Origin: Nitrospirota bacterium
Lineage (GTDB): Bacteria > Nitrospirota > Thermodesulfovibrionia > Thermodesulfovibrionales > UBA6898
Assembly: GCA_012026685.1 (NCBI GenBank)
Contig: VEOY01000117.1
Span: 1 to 50,789 of the forward strand
Length of the DNA: 50,789 nt
Direction: 5' to 3'
The notes beneath the pieces were generated by a model. The model ran no database searches. It was not told the DNA's origin and worked only from the letters and a program-made list of their open reading frames with translations. Position numbers and translations under genes: made by a program. Shown here piece by piece: positions 17,931 through 26,495 of the stretch (the first letter of the stretch is position 1; each line of letters begins with the position of its first letter).

Positions 17931-18785
17931 TTAAAGCTCTTCTTCATCTGCCAAATCGGATGGAATATCAGGCAGATCAGTCCCTTCTTCAAGCTCGAAT
18001 ACTTCGTCCCCTTGTATCTCGGTCGACTCACCCCTTTCCTTTAGTTCGGAAAAGATATACGGCCGCGCGGAAGACGATATGCTCTCATCACTATAGAGTT
18101 CCCGGAGGTCGATCGTTTTCATGTCGGGTATGAAACGGATAATATGGGCCATGGGTGTATGATAATTCCTGATGAGGGCATACTTGATATTGTAGCGGAG
18201 CGACCACAGGGGATGTTCGCATACCCCGAGGACCACGGCAGGCCGTACCGCAGACTGGTTGATGAGCGTCCAGAGATGCGCTTCGGTGACCATATGGCTG
18301 TCAAGGCAGACCCTGATGACCTGACGGTCGCTGCGGTTCATTAGCGCCAGAACGATATTTGTGCTCGAACGCTTGGCAAGAGCCGACCTGATGCCTGCAG
18401 GAAGAGCCGGTATCTTTTCCTGGATCATAAGTTCGATCTTCTGGCGAACGGTCACAGGGACATTCTGGTCACGGGTAAGGTCACCCAGTTCAAAGACACG
18501 CAGGAACTTTAATAACGAAAATATGATGCGTTGCGGGGTCTTCGGATTCCGGCAGAGGGCAAGCTTCAGTTTCTGGCTGTCTTTGAATCGGGCGTCTCCT
18601 GCGAGAAAACCAAGTGCCTCCGCAGGTGCGTTACGTTTTTTGGCAATGACAAGGGCCATTTCTTCGGTGAGGTTCCTGTTCATCGTTGCGTTCAGTATCA
18701 CCTGAGGATGAGCGTCACGAATCATGCTCCACAGTTCATCTCCCTGGACCGTATGGGCACGCCGTATACGCTCCTCAATATTCAT
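17931..18785 (-). CDS. Helical repeat protein of unknown function (leucine-rich-variant/HEAT-like)
   Basis: This 284-residue, mostly helical, soluble protein has no signal or membrane segment. Blocks of ~24-35 residues recur with the feel of LRV/HEAT-type repeats: NATMNRNLTEEMALVIAKKR, LALCRNPKTPQRIIFSLLKF, LALMNRSDRQVIRVCLDSHM and RNYHTPMAHIIRFIPDM. The tail is very acidic (last ~30 residues: LEEGTDLPDIPSDLADEEEL). It lies 17 bases downstream of the DtxR-like gene on the same strand, so it is probably co-transcribed. Likely a protein-protein interaction scaffold; no catalytic motif is seen. Confidence 0.65.
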   Translation of the reverse strand: MNIEERIRRAHTVQGDELWSMIRDAHPQVILNATMNRNLTEEMALVIAKKRNAPAEALGFLAGDARFKDSQKLKLALCRNPKTPQRIIFSLLKFLRVFELGDLTRDQNVPVTVRQKIELMIQEKIPALPAGIRSALAKRSSTNIVLALMNRSDRQVIRVCLDSHMVTEAHLWTLINQSAVRPAVVLGVCEHPLWSLRYNIKYALIRNYHTPMAHIIRFIPDMKTIDLRELYSDESISSSARPYIFSELKERGESTEIQGDEVFELEEGTDLPDIPSDLADEEEL

Positions 18786-18802
18786 GAAATGCGCTGCAGC
18801 AA

Positions 18803-19468
18803 TCAGGGAATGATTTTGCGAATGTATATTTCTTTGGCGATCTCGGGATCAAGAGCTACCGTGGTTTCGTCGATCTGAAACACAAACGACGGCGTCTTCT
18901 GGACAAGCTTGATGACACTGCCCGCAGCAATACCCAGAGAGTTCAGCTTGCTGATCCTGTAAGGATCTGACGGCACAATGAACGTTATCTTTCCCGTGGC
19001 GCCTACTTCAAATTCCGACAGCCGTGTGACAACCGGGGTAACCTCGACCTTGAATTTCTTGCAGCATTCGCCGCGTGGTATGGGCTTGTCATGAGGACAG
19101 GTAGGCGGATGCCCCAAAAAGGTGCATACGCTTTCGGTGAGCTCCTCGCTCAGAATATGTTCCATCTTGCAGGCATCGTTCACAACGGTATCATCAGGCA
19201 TCTCGAAAACGTCCGTGAAAAGCCTTTCCGCAAGACGCTGCCGCCGGATCAGGCCCCGAGCCGCCTTGTGACCCTTTTCCGTAAGACGGATCTCCTCACT
19301 CTGGATCGTTGCCAGGTCCTCATGAAGAAGGGTTTCAATCAAGGCCTCCGTGTCAGCGTCATCGGAGTTCTTCCTGAAGTGGTCGATATCAGGCTGTTGG
19401 TCTTCGTTGAGCACCCAGAGAAGTTCGAGCGCTTCGTCGATCCGTTCTCTGTCAGTGATTAACGCCAT
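18803..19468 (-). CDS. DtxR-family-like metal-dependent regulator with FeoA-like domain
   Basis: This 221-residue protein has an N-terminal winged-helix-like part (~1-75), a DtxR metal-binding and dimerisation helix region (~76-125: RQRLAERLFTDVFEMP, then ACKMEHILSEEL) and a C-terminal FeoA/SH3-like domain (~150-221). Primary-site ligands Cys100, Glu103 and His104 are present. At the DtxR ancillary site the positions of His79 and His98 hold Gln77 and Asn98, and a cysteine group follows (CTFLGHPPTCPHDKPIPRGECC). The N-terminal helix-turn-helix is divergent, so DNA binding is not certain. ATG 19468 is chosen because a full promoter ends just before it; TTG 19486 is an in-frame alternative. Confidence 0.75.
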   Translation of the reverse strand: MALITDRERIDEALELLWVLNEDQQPDIDHFRKNSDDADTEALIETLLHEDLATIQSEEIRLTEKGHKAARGLIRRQRLAERLFTDVFEMPDDTVVNDACKMEHILSEELTESVCTFLGHPPTCPHDKPIPRGECCKKFKVEVTPVVTRLSEFEVGATGKITFIVPSDPYRISKLNSLGIAAGSVIKLVQKTPSFVFQIDETTVALDPEIAKEIYIRKIIP

Positions 19469-19474
19469 GACGTA

Positions 19475-19504
19475 ATTATAGGACAAGAAACCATTTCATG
19501 ACAA
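19475..19504 (-). promoter_or_regulatory. Sigma70-type promoter giving a leaderless DtxR-like mRNA
   Basis: On the minus strand, TTGTCA (19504-19499) and a perfect TATAAT (19480-19475) are separated by 18 bases. The ATG at 19468 begins six bases after the -10 box, exactly where transcription should start. No Shine-Dalgarno sequence is present. The -35 lies inside the last codons of rnhB, so the regulator can be expressed apart from the upstream operon. Confidence 0.65.
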
Positions 19505-20116
19505 CGAAAAAGGGAGCTCCGTGGTCATGACCTGCCTGAAGGACCTCCGGTGAATGGGGCAGGGGCCATGCAACGCAATGCTGTCCATATGGGCACGCGT
19601 ACAGTATCCCTTATGCCGCTTGAAATTGTATTGAGGGTACATCACGTCAAAATGAAGCATCATCATATCCCTGACGTATTTTGCAATGATCGAAGCTGCC
19701 GCAACTGCCGCGCTGTGAGCATCTGCTTTTATGAGGGGAAACTGCCTGATGGTAATGCCAGGAATTGTAACGGCATCTATGATAAGCGCGTCGGGAATGG
19801 ATCTAAGGTCTTCAGCAGCAAGTTTCATCGCGATTTTTGTTGCCTGAAGGATATTAATCCGGTCTATTTCCTGATTGTCGACAATGCCAACACCTATATC
19901 GGTCGCAGTGGTCAGAACTTCCCAGAAGAGTGTCGCGCGTTCCTTTTCAGGCACTTTTTTCGAATCACGAAGACCGTCGATTCTGACCGCGGGTGGAAGG
20001 ATCACTGCTGCGGCAACTACGGGGCCCGCGATAGGGCCCCTGCCAGCTTCATCTATACCTGCTATGACCGGGAATCCCTTGTTCCTGAAGGAATCGTCAT
20101 GCCGGTAGATGCTCAT
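19496..20116 (-). CDS. rnhB: Ribonuclease HII
   Basis: Cleaves the RNA strand of RNA-DNA hybrids and removes single ribonucleotides from DNA. The 206-residue length is normal. The active-site block GIDEAGRGPIAGPVVAAAVI (~19-38) carries the first Asp and Glu, and DSKKVPEKER follows. Later acidic residues lie in LIIDAVTIPG and VRDMMMLHFDVMYP. HKGYCTRAHMD near the C-terminus is typical. It follows rplS after nine bases in a conserved bacterial order (rpsP-rimM-trmD-rplS-rnhB). Confidence 0.95.
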   Translation of the reverse strand: MSIYRHDDSFRNKGFPVIAGIDEAGRGPIAGPVVAAAVILPPAVRIDGLRDSKKVPEKERATLFWEVLTTATDIGVGIVDNQEIDRINILQATKIAMKLAAEDLRSIPDALIIDAVTIPGITIRQFPLIKADAHSAAVAAASIIAKYVRDMMMLHFDVMYPQYNFKRHKGYCTRAHMDSIALHGPCPIHRRSFRQVMTTELPFSLS

Positions 20117-20125
20117 AACGGTAAA

Positions 20126-20476
20126 TTACTGCGCTGAGAATTCTTTCTCTTTTATTTTTGCAGCCTTCCCCTTCTTGCTTCTCAGGTAGTAAAGCTTCGC
20201 CCTTCTAACTTTTCCCGCTTTGATCAGTTCCACCCGGTCGACGTTGGGAGAACAGACAGGGAATACCCGCTCTACACCGACGCCAAAGGATATCTTCCTG
20301 ACGGTAAAGCTTTCACGGGTACCTCCGCCTTTCCTGCCGATTACGACGCCCTGGAACGGCTGGATCCTCTCTTTATCCCCTTCAACAACCTTGACATAGA
20401 CCTTGACAGTATCACCTACATTGAAAGAGCCAATGTCCTTTTTGAACCCTTCCTCGATAGCATTGATCATGTTCAT
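20126..20476 (-). CDS. rplS: 50S ribosomal protein L19
   Basis: This 116-residue protein lies at the 30S-50S subunit interface. Diagnostic segments are [40 protein letters not shown] and [20 protein letters not shown]. An excellent AAGGAGGAAC site precedes the ATG, which overlaps the trmD stop as ATGA. A second in-frame ATG two codons later is possible. Confidence 0.97.
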   Translation of the reverse strand: MNMINAIEEGFKKDIGSFNVGDTVKVYVKVVEGDKERIQPFQGVVIGRKGGGTRESFTVRKISFGVGVERVFPVCSPNVDRVELIKAGKVRRAKLYYLRSKKGKAAKIKEKEFSAQ

Positions 20477-21225
20477 AACTGTTCCTCCTTTATCTGTTCA
20501 ATAAGTATCTTCTCTTCATCAGAGAGCGTATATATCTTCAGCAGTTCGGGCCTCGTCCGCAACGTCGACTTGAGGGACTGCTGTTTTCTCCATTTGCGTA
20601 TCTCTTCGTGGTTGCCCGACAGCAGCACCCTGGGGACATGCATTCCCCGGAACTCTTCCGGCCTCGTGAAATGCGGATAATCCAGCAATCCCTTGCTGAA
20701 GGATTCATCCTCTGCCGACTGGTCGTCACCCAGCACATCAGGAATCAACCGCGAAACGGCATCTATTATAACCAATGCCGGCAATTCTCCGCCAGTCAAA
20801 ACATAATCGCCGATAGAAATTTCATCGTCAACAAGATGATCTCTTACCCTTTCATCGATAGCTTCATATCTCCCGCACAGAAATACCGGAACTCTCATGT
20901 CCTCGACGATTTCCCGCGCAACATCCTGGGAAAATACTCTTCCACGGGGAGAAAGCATAATGATCCGACGGGATTCTCGTGCAGGCCACAGGTCTTCTAC
21001 TGCGCGATAGAACGGTTCGGGTTTCATGACCATGCCTGGCCCGCCACCGTAGGGATAGTCATCAACGGTCTTATGTTTGTCAGTGGCATAGTCGCGGAGG
21101 TTGTGGACTTCAACCGAGATAATGCCCTTTTCGATCGCCCGTTTCAGTATGCTGCAGCCAAGATAGCTTTTGACCATATCGGGGAATATCGTAATTATGC
21201 CGAACTTTTTCTGCATTGTGATCAT
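20473..21225 (-). CDS. trmD: tRNA (guanine-N1)-methyltransferase
   Basis: Methylates G37 of a subset of tRNAs with SAM, preventing +1 frameshifting. The 250-residue protein has the SPOUT knot motifs: [10 protein letters not shown] at the N-terminus, [14 protein letters not shown] (~56-69), [12 protein letters not shown] (~117-128), and [23 protein letters not shown] (~134-156). The C-terminal domain includes [19 protein letters not shown]. Start ATG 21225 or, four codons in, ATG 21216. It lies 12 bases after rimM and is coupled to rplS by a four-base overlap. Confidence 0.96.
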   Translation of the reverse strand: MITMQKKFGIITIFPDMVKSYLGCSILKRAIEKGIISVEVHNLRDYATDKHKTVDDYPYGGGPGMVMKPEPFYRAVEDLWPARESRRIIMLSPRGRVFSQDVAREIVEDMRVPVFLCGRYEAIDERVRDHLVDDEISIGDYVLTGGELPALVIIDAVSRLIPDVLGDDQSAEDESFSKGLLDYPHFTRPEEFRGMHVPRVLLSGNHEEIRKWRKQQSLKSTLRTRPELLKIYTLSDEEKILIEQIKEEQL

Positions 21226-21237
21226 CGTATAAATAGC

Positions 21238-21780
21238 TCAGTCCAGGAGACCTTCCATAGGTGTAATGAGAATGGTACCGGAACAGGGGTCTATCTTCGA
21301 AATGACGTCTTTTATCGCCGGGATAAGATATTCTCTGCTCCGCCCCTTTACTATATAGACATCATTGCTCCCCGTTTCCATGATCCCGGTGACCCTTCCA
21401 ACTTCTCTCCCTTCAGGCGTTACCACCAGAAGTCCAATTATCTGGCGATGATAGTATTCGTTCTCCGCCAGCTGCGGAAGCGCTTTTTCATCAATCTCGA
21501 TCAGTGCATTACGCAGTAAGGCTGCATCTTCCCTTCGGTCAAGCCCGTCGAAGGATATGAACAAAGCATGGTTGTCATCACGAACGGATCGAACGACACG
21601 AATTTCGCGTCTGCCTGACGGATAGAGGATATGGACTTCCGCGTTGACTGAAATCATCCTGGCTGCTGCGGAAAGAGGAAGGGCTTTGACTTCGCCCTTG
21701 ATCCCCTGTTCTTTGATGATATGAGCTATTCCGACGAGTTCTAAGGAAGGATCTCCTCTATTCGAGGATTTCGAGAACAC
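21238..21780 (-). CDS. rimM: Ribosome maturation factor RimM
   Basis: Assists maturation of the 30S head and binds S19. About 180 residues long, it has an N-terminal RimM domain ([22 protein letters not shown]) and a C-terminal PRC-barrel ([25 protein letters not shown], then DVYIVKG, EYLIPAI and TPMEGLLD). The only reasonable in-frame start is GTG 21780, which overlaps the KH gene by 23 bases. GAGGAG inside the frame at about 21744 has no ATG/GTG/TTG after it. It stands in the standard order between the KH gene and trmD. Confidence 0.93.
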   Translation of the reverse strand: MFSKSSNRGDPSLELVGIAHIIKEQGIKGEVKALPLSAAARMISVNAEVHILYPSGRREIRVVRSVRDDNHALFISFDGLDRREDAALLRNALIEIDEKALPQLAENEYYHRQIIGLLVVTPEGREVGRVTGIMETGSNDVYIVKGRSREYLIPAIKDVISKIDPCSGTILITPMEGLLD

Positions 21781-21988
21781 AGCGTTTGCCGAGCTTGGTA
21801 CCTGAAGCGCTCAGAATCGTTCTCATGGCACGAGCGGTTTTACCCTGTTTACCAATGACCTTTCCGAGGTCTCCGGCAGCAACTCTCAGTTCATATACCG
21901 TAGTCTTTTCACCATCGATTTCGTTTACTGAAACGTCCTCAGGTCTGTCAACAAGAGCTCTTGCCATAACCTCAACCAATTCCTTCAT
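21758..21988 (-). CDS. khpA: KH-domain RNA-binding protein (YlqC/KhpA type)
   Basis: A small 76-residue single-KH protein that binds RNA and, in Gram-positives, works with KhpB. The GxxG loop is GKQG in [18 protein letters not shown] (~46-63). The N-terminal [19 protein letters not shown] is typical. Its position between rpsP and rimM is the usual one in many bacteria. The symbol is given by family and position, not by tested function. Confidence 0.9.
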   Translation of the reverse strand: MKELVEVMARALVDRPEDVSVNEIDGEKTTVYELRVAAGDLGKVIGKQGKTARAMRTILSASGTKLGKRCVLEILE

Positions 21989-22021
21989 CGTTGGCTACCT
22001 CCAGGTCAAAAGAGAATGATG

Positions 22022-22258
22022 TTACAGACCGGCCTTCTGCATCAGCCTTTTTGCGGTATCTGAGGGTTGCGCTCCCTTTCCCAGCCAGAATTTTGCCCGT
22101 TCCGTGTCTATCTTGATATCGGATGGCTCCTTGAGTGGATCATACGTGCCCAGTATCTCGATAAACGGTCCGTTCCTCCGTGTCTTTGAGTCGGTCACGA
22201 TCATCCGGTAGAACGGTTTTTTATGTGACCCAAGTCTTGTCAGTCGAATCTTTACCAA
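22022..22258 (-). CDS. rpsP: 30S ribosomal protein S16 (TTG start)
   Basis: This 78-residue ribosomal protein opens with VKIRLTRLGSHKKPFYRM and contains DSKTRRNGPFIEILGTYDP and KFWLGKGAQPSDTAKRLM. The reading begins with TTG at 22258, preceded by a strong GAGGAGG about six bases upstream; no ATG is available at the right place. A TTG start on a core ribosomal protein gene is notable. It follows ffh by 60 bases. Confidence 0.95.
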   Translation of the reverse strand: MVKIRLTRLGSHKKPFYRMIVTDSKTRRNGPFIEILGTYDPLKEPSDIKIDTERAKFWLGKGAQPSDTAKRLMQKAGL

Positions 22259-22318
22259 AAAACACCTCCTCGTGAAAGTTATAAATTTTAATATAAGTTC
22301 TTGTTGAATGTAAAGGGA

Positions 22319-23638
22319 TCAGAAGGGTAAAGACCGCGGGAGTTTGAGGTTCTTCTTGCCTTTGAACATCTTGAGCATCTTCTTGAGTTCCACGTACTGC
22401 TTAATGACACGGTTGACATCGGTCACGGTAGTTCCGCTTCCCTGGGCTATACGCTTTCTCCTGCTTCCGTTCAGAATATTATGGTTAGCGCGTTCCTTTT
22501 TCGTCATCGAACTGATGATCGCCTCGATCTTGACAAATTCCCGCTCATCGACCTGCATGTTCTTGACCTTGCTCATTCCGGGTATCATGCCGAGAATACT
22601 TTCAAGCGGCCCCATGTTCCTGATCTTCTTGAGCTGTTCCTTCAGGTCGTCGAACGTGAATGAGTCTTCGATAATCCTCTTTTGAAGGTTTTCTGCCTCT
22701 TTCTGGTCAAAGGATTTCTGGGCCTGTTCGATAAGGCTGAGGATATCACCCATACCGAGAATACGTGATGCAATACGGTCAGGATGGAACGGTTCAAGCA
22801 TGTCTATCTTTTCACCCACGCCGATGTACTTGATCGGCTTTTGGGTTATCTCGCGGATGGAAAGAGCTGCTCCGCCCCGTGCATCACCATCCATCTTTGT
22901 GAGCACAATACCATCAATGCCGATCTGCTCATTGAACTGGCGGGCGATGTTCACTGCATCCTGTCCGGTCATGGCATCGGCAACAAAAAGGGTCTCCTTC
23001 GGGCCGATATTATCTCTGATCCCTTTAAGCTCAGCCATAAGGGAATCATCGACATGAAGTCTGCCGGCGGTGTCGACAATCATGATGTCGTGAGCTTCTG
23101 TCCTCGCCTTTTTCAATGCCTCCGATGTGACAACCACCGGGTCTTTCGTTTCACGTGACGAATAGACCGGAACACCGATCTGAGCTCCGAGCGTTACAAG
23201 CTGATCAATGGCAGCAGGCCTTTGAAGATCACATGCCACAAGAAGTGGACGTCTCCCTTCTTTTTTAAACATACGGGCAATCTTGGCAGATGTCGTTGTT
23301 TTACCCGAACCGTGAAGTCCGACCATCATGATAACCGTAGGAGGGTTAGGCGAAAGCAATATCCTCGCATTGGCACTTCCGAGGAGAGAGCAGAGTTCCT
23401 CATGAACGGTCTTAACGACCTGTTGGCCGGGGGTAAGGCTCTCCAGCACTTCCCTGCCGATGGCCTTTTCCCTGATTCGCCCGATAAATTCCTTGACAAC
23501 CTTGAAATTGACGTCAGCTTCAAGGAGGGCCAGCCTGACCTCTTTCAGAGCTGCATCGATATCTGCTTCTCCAATGAGGCCTTTACCCTTCAGCTTTTTG
23601 AAAATCGATTCGAGTTTTTCGCTGATACTTTCGAACAT
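22319..23638 (-). CDS. ffh: Signal recognition particle protein Ffh (SRP54)
   Basis: GTPase of the signal recognition particle; binds signal peptides of nascent membrane proteins and the SRP RNA. The 439-residue protein has an N domain (~1-90), a G domain with P-loop GLHGSGKTTTSAKIA (~108-122), VDTAGRL (~188-194) and TKMDGDARGGAAL (~247-259), and a methionine-rich M domain (~320-439) with MGPLESILGMIPGMSK. Its ATG shares one base with the stop of the upstream TlpA-like gene (TAATG). No SRP RNA gene was recognised in the window. Confidence 0.97.
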   Translation of the reverse strand: MFESISEKLESIFKKLKGKGLIGEADIDAALKEVRLALLEADVNFKVVKEFIGRIREKAIGREVLESLTPGQQVVKTVHEELCSLLGSANARILLSPNPPTVIMMVGLHGSGKTTTSAKIARMFKKEGRRPLLVACDLQRPAAIDQLVTLGAQIGVPVYSSRETKDPVVVTSEALKKARTEAHDIMIVDTAGRLHVDDSLMAELKGIRDNIGPKETLFVADAMTGQDAVNIARQFNEQIGIDGIVLTKMDGDARGGAALSIREITQKPIKYIGVGEKIDMLEPFHPDRIASRILGMGDILSLIEQAQKSFDQKEAENLQKRIIEDSFTFDDLKEQLKKIRNMGPLESILGMIPGMSKVKNMQVDEREFVKIEAIISSMTKKERANHNILNGSRRKRIAQGSGTTVTDVNRVIKQYVELKKMLKMFKGKKNLKLPRSLPF

Positions 23639-24162
23639 TAGAGATGCTTTTCGATATCGGCAGAGACCTTTTTGCTGTAGCCGTCGAAATATCCGACATA
23701 TGAAGCGATGACCGTACCATCCCTGCTGATCAGAAAACTGGTCGGTATGCTCATGACCTGATAAGCGGCAGGGACACTGTCGTCAGCTATCAGCAGCGGA
23801 TAGACAATGCGGTTGTCAGAGGAGAAACGGGCAACCTTTGCCGCTGCATCTGGATCGGTGTCAAGGGACACCCCTATGACCGTAAATCCTCTTTCATGAT
23901 ATTTTTTTTGAAGTTCCAGCATTTCCGGTATCGATGCTTTGCACGGAGGACACCAGGTAGCCCAGAACTCAAGAAGCACTACCTTTCCCCTGAAGGAAGA
24001 AAGGGCAGTATCCTTGCCCTCAATGTCCTTGAGCGCAAAGTCCGGAGCAGCGCTGCCGATCTGCACGGACGATTCTACCGCAGATTTGCCGTCCTTTTTG
24101 CCGCATGAAGAGATGCCGAGGCACAACGAGACAATCAGGAAAGTGAAAAGTGCTTTTTTCAT
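23638..24162 (-). CDS. TlpA/ResA-like thioredoxin-fold lipoprotein
   Basis: This 174-residue exported thioredoxin-like protein has signal MKKALFTFLIVSLCLGISSC with an ISSC lipobox (Cys20). The redox site WCPPC (Cys71, Cys74) and SIPTSFLISRDG with the cis-proline follow. TlpA/ResA relatives reduce disulfides outside the cytoplasm, often in cytochrome c maturation. It lies between trxA (27-base gap) and ffh. A second, diverged copy of this family lies at 33215-33757. Substrates unknown. Confidence 0.9.
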   Translation of the reverse strand: MKKALFTFLIVSLCLGISSCGKKDGKSAVESSVQIGSAAPDFALKDIEGKDTALSSFRGKVVLLEFWATWCPPCKASIPEMLELQKKYHERGFTVIGVSLDTDPDAAAKVARFSSDNRIVYPLLIADDSVPAAYQVMSIPTSFLISRDGTVIASYVGYFDGYSKKVSADIEKHL

Positions 24163-24189
24163 TCTGTGTCCAGGGAAATAAAGACGTTC

Positions 24190-24519
24190 TCAGCCGATAA
24201 GGGCATCTATCTTCGACTTTAACTGCGGTTTAGGAACCGCTCCGACAATACGGTCGGCCTCCTGTCCATTTTTGAAAAATATTATGGTAGGTATCCCCAT
24301 GATCTTGTATTTGCTCGCAACATCGGGGTTTTCATCCGTGTTAAGCTTCATAACTTTCAGTTTCCCTGTATATTCTTTCGCAAGTTCCTCGACTGTCGGC
24401 GCAATCATTCTGCAGGGACCGCACCAAACAGCCCAGAAATCGATCATTACAACACCATCGTGCCCGATCACTTCTTTATCCCATACGGCAGATGTTGCTT
24501 CTGAAACATATTCGGACAT
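24190..24519 (-). CDS. trxA: Thioredoxin
   Basis: Cytoplasmic disulfide reductase of 109 residues with active site WCGPC (Cys33, Cys36), FWAVWCGPCRMIAPTVEELA, and the GIPTIIFFKNG cis-proline loop. AGGAGG precedes the ATG. A near-perfect promoter (TTGACA-18-TATAAT) lies upstream, so it is probably the first gene of a long minus-strand unit that includes ffh-rpsP-trmD-rplS. Confidence 0.96.
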   Translation of the reverse strand: MSEYVSEATSAVWDKEVIGHDGVVMIDFWAVWCGPCRMIAPTVEELAKEYTGKLKVMKLNTDENPDVASKYKIMGIPTIIFFKNGQEADRIVGAVPKPQLKSKIDALIG

Positions 24520-24545
24520 AGTAAGACCTCCTAGGAAATTTCTTG

Positions 24546-24575
24546 ATTATATTTCGTATATTCGCCTTTTGTCAA
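24546..24575 (-). promoter_or_regulatory. Strong consensus promoter upstream of trxA
   Basis: On the minus strand, TTGACA (24575-24570) and TATAAT (24551-24546), both perfect, are separated by 18 bases. The predicted start near 24539 gives a ~20-base leader containing AGGAGG. It is probably the main promoter for the trxA-ffh-ribosomal operon. Confidence 0.75.
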
Positions 24576-24629
24576 TGCAAGACGATCCCGGAAATACCCG
24601 TAATTCTGTTTGTTTCAGCTGCTATTTCA

Positions 24630-24659
24630 TTGACAGTATAGAACTCTATTTGTTATTTT
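24630..24659 (+). promoter_or_regulatory. Promoter giving a leaderless beta-barrel mRNA
   Basis: A perfect TTGACA (24630-24635), an 18-base spacer and TATTTT (24654-24659) with an upstream TG (extended -10, TGTTATTTT). The ATG at 24666 begins six bases after the -10. There is no purine-rich ribosome site. It diverges from the trxA promoter 55 bases away. Confidence 0.6.
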
Positions 24660-24665
24660 TCTACG

Positions 24666-25454
24666 ATGAAAAGGAAATGTTTTTTTTCTTTTTTTCTCGC
24701 GTTCCTGCTTTTTGGCTCATCACATGCCTTCGATATTGCCGGCCTCCAACCCCTCGCCCCTGACGGCGTTTTTTCAACGTTCAGCACCGAAAGCCTCCCT
24801 AAGAACAAGCTTTCCGCAGAAATTACGCTGGAACGGTCTCGAGAAGCAGATTTTTACAGGTCCACGGTCAAAGGAGCATACGGCATAAGCGATAATCTTG
24901 AGTTCATGATAGCTGTGCCATACGTGCTCCAGTTTGAGAACTCTGTTGACGGATTCGAGGATATTGCCATTGGATTCAAACACCGATTCTATGATGAGGG
25001 GAAATACGGCCCCTCGCTTGCATATGTGGTCACAGCGTCCATACCTGTCGGACGCGATGAATTCTCAACGGATGGCAGGGCAGGGATAGGACTTATCCTC
25101 AGCAAGAGGCTCGGCCCGTTTCAGGGGAGTTTCAATCTTTTCTATATGAAGCCCGGAAAGGGGGAACTTCAGGACGAAGTATCGTTTTCTTCGGGGATCG
25201 AATTTTCTGCAACCCACAATTCCGTGATCCTCGCAGAATTTCTCGCAAAGAAAAGCCACTTCACCAGCGAGTACGATCAACTGGAAACACGATTGGGATA
25301 TCGGTTGAGAACGACAGATTCGTTGTTCACGACCATCGGCGCCGGGGTCGATCTCAAGAACCGCAACCCTGAATACCGCCTGCTTCTGACAATTACCTTT
25401 ACAAATGCAAAACAGAAGAAGAAGATCAAAAAAATCTTTGAAGAAGAGGAATAA
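24666..25454 (+). CDS. Outer-membrane beta-barrel protein (MetA-pathway/transporter-like)
   Basis: This 262-residue protein has signal peptide MKRKCFFSFFLAFLLFGSSHA. Alternating hydrophobic/polar strands suggest a ~12-strand barrel (LSAEITLERSREADFYRSTV, LEFMIAVPYVLQF, IAIGFKHRFYD, LAYVVTASIPVG). It resembles proteins annotated as transporters of the 'MetA-pathway of phenol degradation' group, a name that says little about function. The end is unusually charged (KQKKKIKKIFEEEE) after a last strand LLLTITFTN, unlike a typical porin terminus. It sits directly before tatB and tatC. Function unknown. Confidence 0.65.
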   Translation: MKRKCFFSFFLAFLLFGSSHAFDIAGLQPLAPDGVFSTFSTESLPKNKLSAEITLERSREADFYRSTVKGAYGISDNLEFMIAVPYVLQFENSVDGFEDIAIGFKHRFYDEGKYGPSLAYVVTASIPVGRDEFSTDGRAGIGLILSKRLGPFQGSFNLFYMKPGKGELQDEVSFSSGIEFSATHNSVILAEFLAKKSHFTSEYDQLETRLGYRLRTTDSLFTTIGAGVDLKNRNPEYRLLLTITFTNAKQKKKIKKIFEEEE

Positions 25455-25462
25455 GTAGGCGT

Positions 25463-25723
25463 ATGTTCGATATCGGTTTTCAGGAGCTTATCATCATCTT
25501 CATCGTGGCTCTCCTTGTTTTTGGTCCGAAGAAACTGCCGGAGCTGGCCAGGACGATGGGCAAATGGATAGCGGAAATCAAGCGGGGAGTATATATAGCC
25601 AAAGGCCAGATCGAACAGGAGCTTAATGTGGATTACAAGATCCCGGATGAGGATCTCATCAGGAATCTCCCCAAAGACTCCGATACTGCGGAAAGCCCGA
25701 ATAAGCCAGAGGAAAAGGAATAA
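25463..25723 (+). CDS. tatB: Twin-arginine translocase subunit TatB-like
   Basis: This 86-residue protein has one N-terminal membrane helix and an amphipathic helix: MFDIGFQELIIIFIVALLVF, then GPKKLPELARTMGKW. The MFDIGF-x-EL opening with Glu8 is characteristic of TatB; a TatA role or dual role is possible since no separate tatA is seen here. It forms the receptor with TatC for folded twin-arginine substrates. It ends one base before the preferred TTG start of tatC and begins eight bases after the barrel gene. Confidence 0.9.
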   Translation: MFDIGFQELIIIFIVALLVFGPKKLPELARTMGKWIAEIKRGVYIAKGQIEQELNVDYKIPDEDLIRNLPKDSDTAESPNKPEEKE

Positions 25724-25724
25724 T

Positions 25725-26495
25725 TTGGAAGACTCGCGCATGCCTCTGACAGATCATCTTTCCGAACTTCGCAAGCGAATATTCATTTCCCTGGGCTCGG
25801 TCGGAATACTTTTTTTGGTCTGTTTCAATTATTCAGAACAGCTTTTCGCTATTCTTATCTTTCCGCTGAGAGCGGAGGTCAGGGTGGTATTCACCAGCCC
25901 ATTTTTCCAGATCACGGAGAAACCTGCCGCCTCCCTGGTATTTCTTGCTCCGGCCGAGGCATTCTGGATGCACCTGAAGGTCGCATTCATCGCGTCCCTG
26001 GTCGTTTCGCTTCCCGTCATATTCGCGCAGTTCTGGAAATTTATCGCGCCCGGATTGATGCCCAAGGAGAAAAAATATTTTTTGCCTTTTCTTTTTTCGG
26101 CAACGTTGTTGTTCACTGTTGGAGCCGCATTCTGTTTCATCATCGTTCTCCCGTTTGCCATGACATTTCTTCTGGGATATAAAACAGGGCACCTGACACC
26201 CATGCTCTCGGTGGGAAGTTATGTGGATTTCTGCCTGAAATTCATACTCGCCTTCGGAGCGATCTTCGAGTTGCCGCTGATCATCATTTTTCTGACGCGT
26301 TTCGGGATCGTCACACCATCCACACTCGCGCGCCACAGAAAATACGCCGTCCTTGTTGCGTTTATTCTTGCTGCCGCCCTTACGCCGACGCCCGATGCAT
26401 TTAATCAGATCCTCATGGCGATACCCATCATCGTCCTCTACGAGATCGGAATCCTCTTTTCACGGATCATGCGTCCGAAAGAGTACCATGGGTAA
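25725..26495 (+). CDS. tatC: Sec-independent translocase subunit TatC
   Basis: This ~256-residue six-helix membrane protein of the Tat system has N-terminal MPLTDHLSELRKRIF, the signature LTDHLSELR-type contact site. FAQFWKFIAPGLMPKEKKY and the acidic AFGAIFELPLIIIFLTR with a conserved Glu follow. TTG 25725 is favoured because AAGGAA lies just upstream and it adds the usual short N-terminus; ATG 25740 is the alternative. It overlaps the next small gene by eight bases. Confidence 0.95.
   Translation: MEDSRMPLTDHLSELRKRIFISLGSVGILFLVCFNYSEQLFAILIFPLRAEVRVVFTSPFFQITEKPAASLVFLAPAEAFWMHLKVAFIASLVVSLPVIFAQFWKFIAPGLMPKEKKYFLPFLFSATLLFTVGAAFCFIIVLPFAMTFLLGYKTGHLTPMLSVGSYVDFCLKFILAFGAIFELPLIIIFLTRFGIVTPSTLARHRKYAVLVAFILAAALTPTPDAFNQILMAIPIIVLYEIGILFSRIMRPKEYHG

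Noticed and set aside
20608-21519. 303-residue plus-strand open frame
   Set aside because: Antisense to trmD and rimM; rich in His/Tyr/Cys runs typical of shadow frames.
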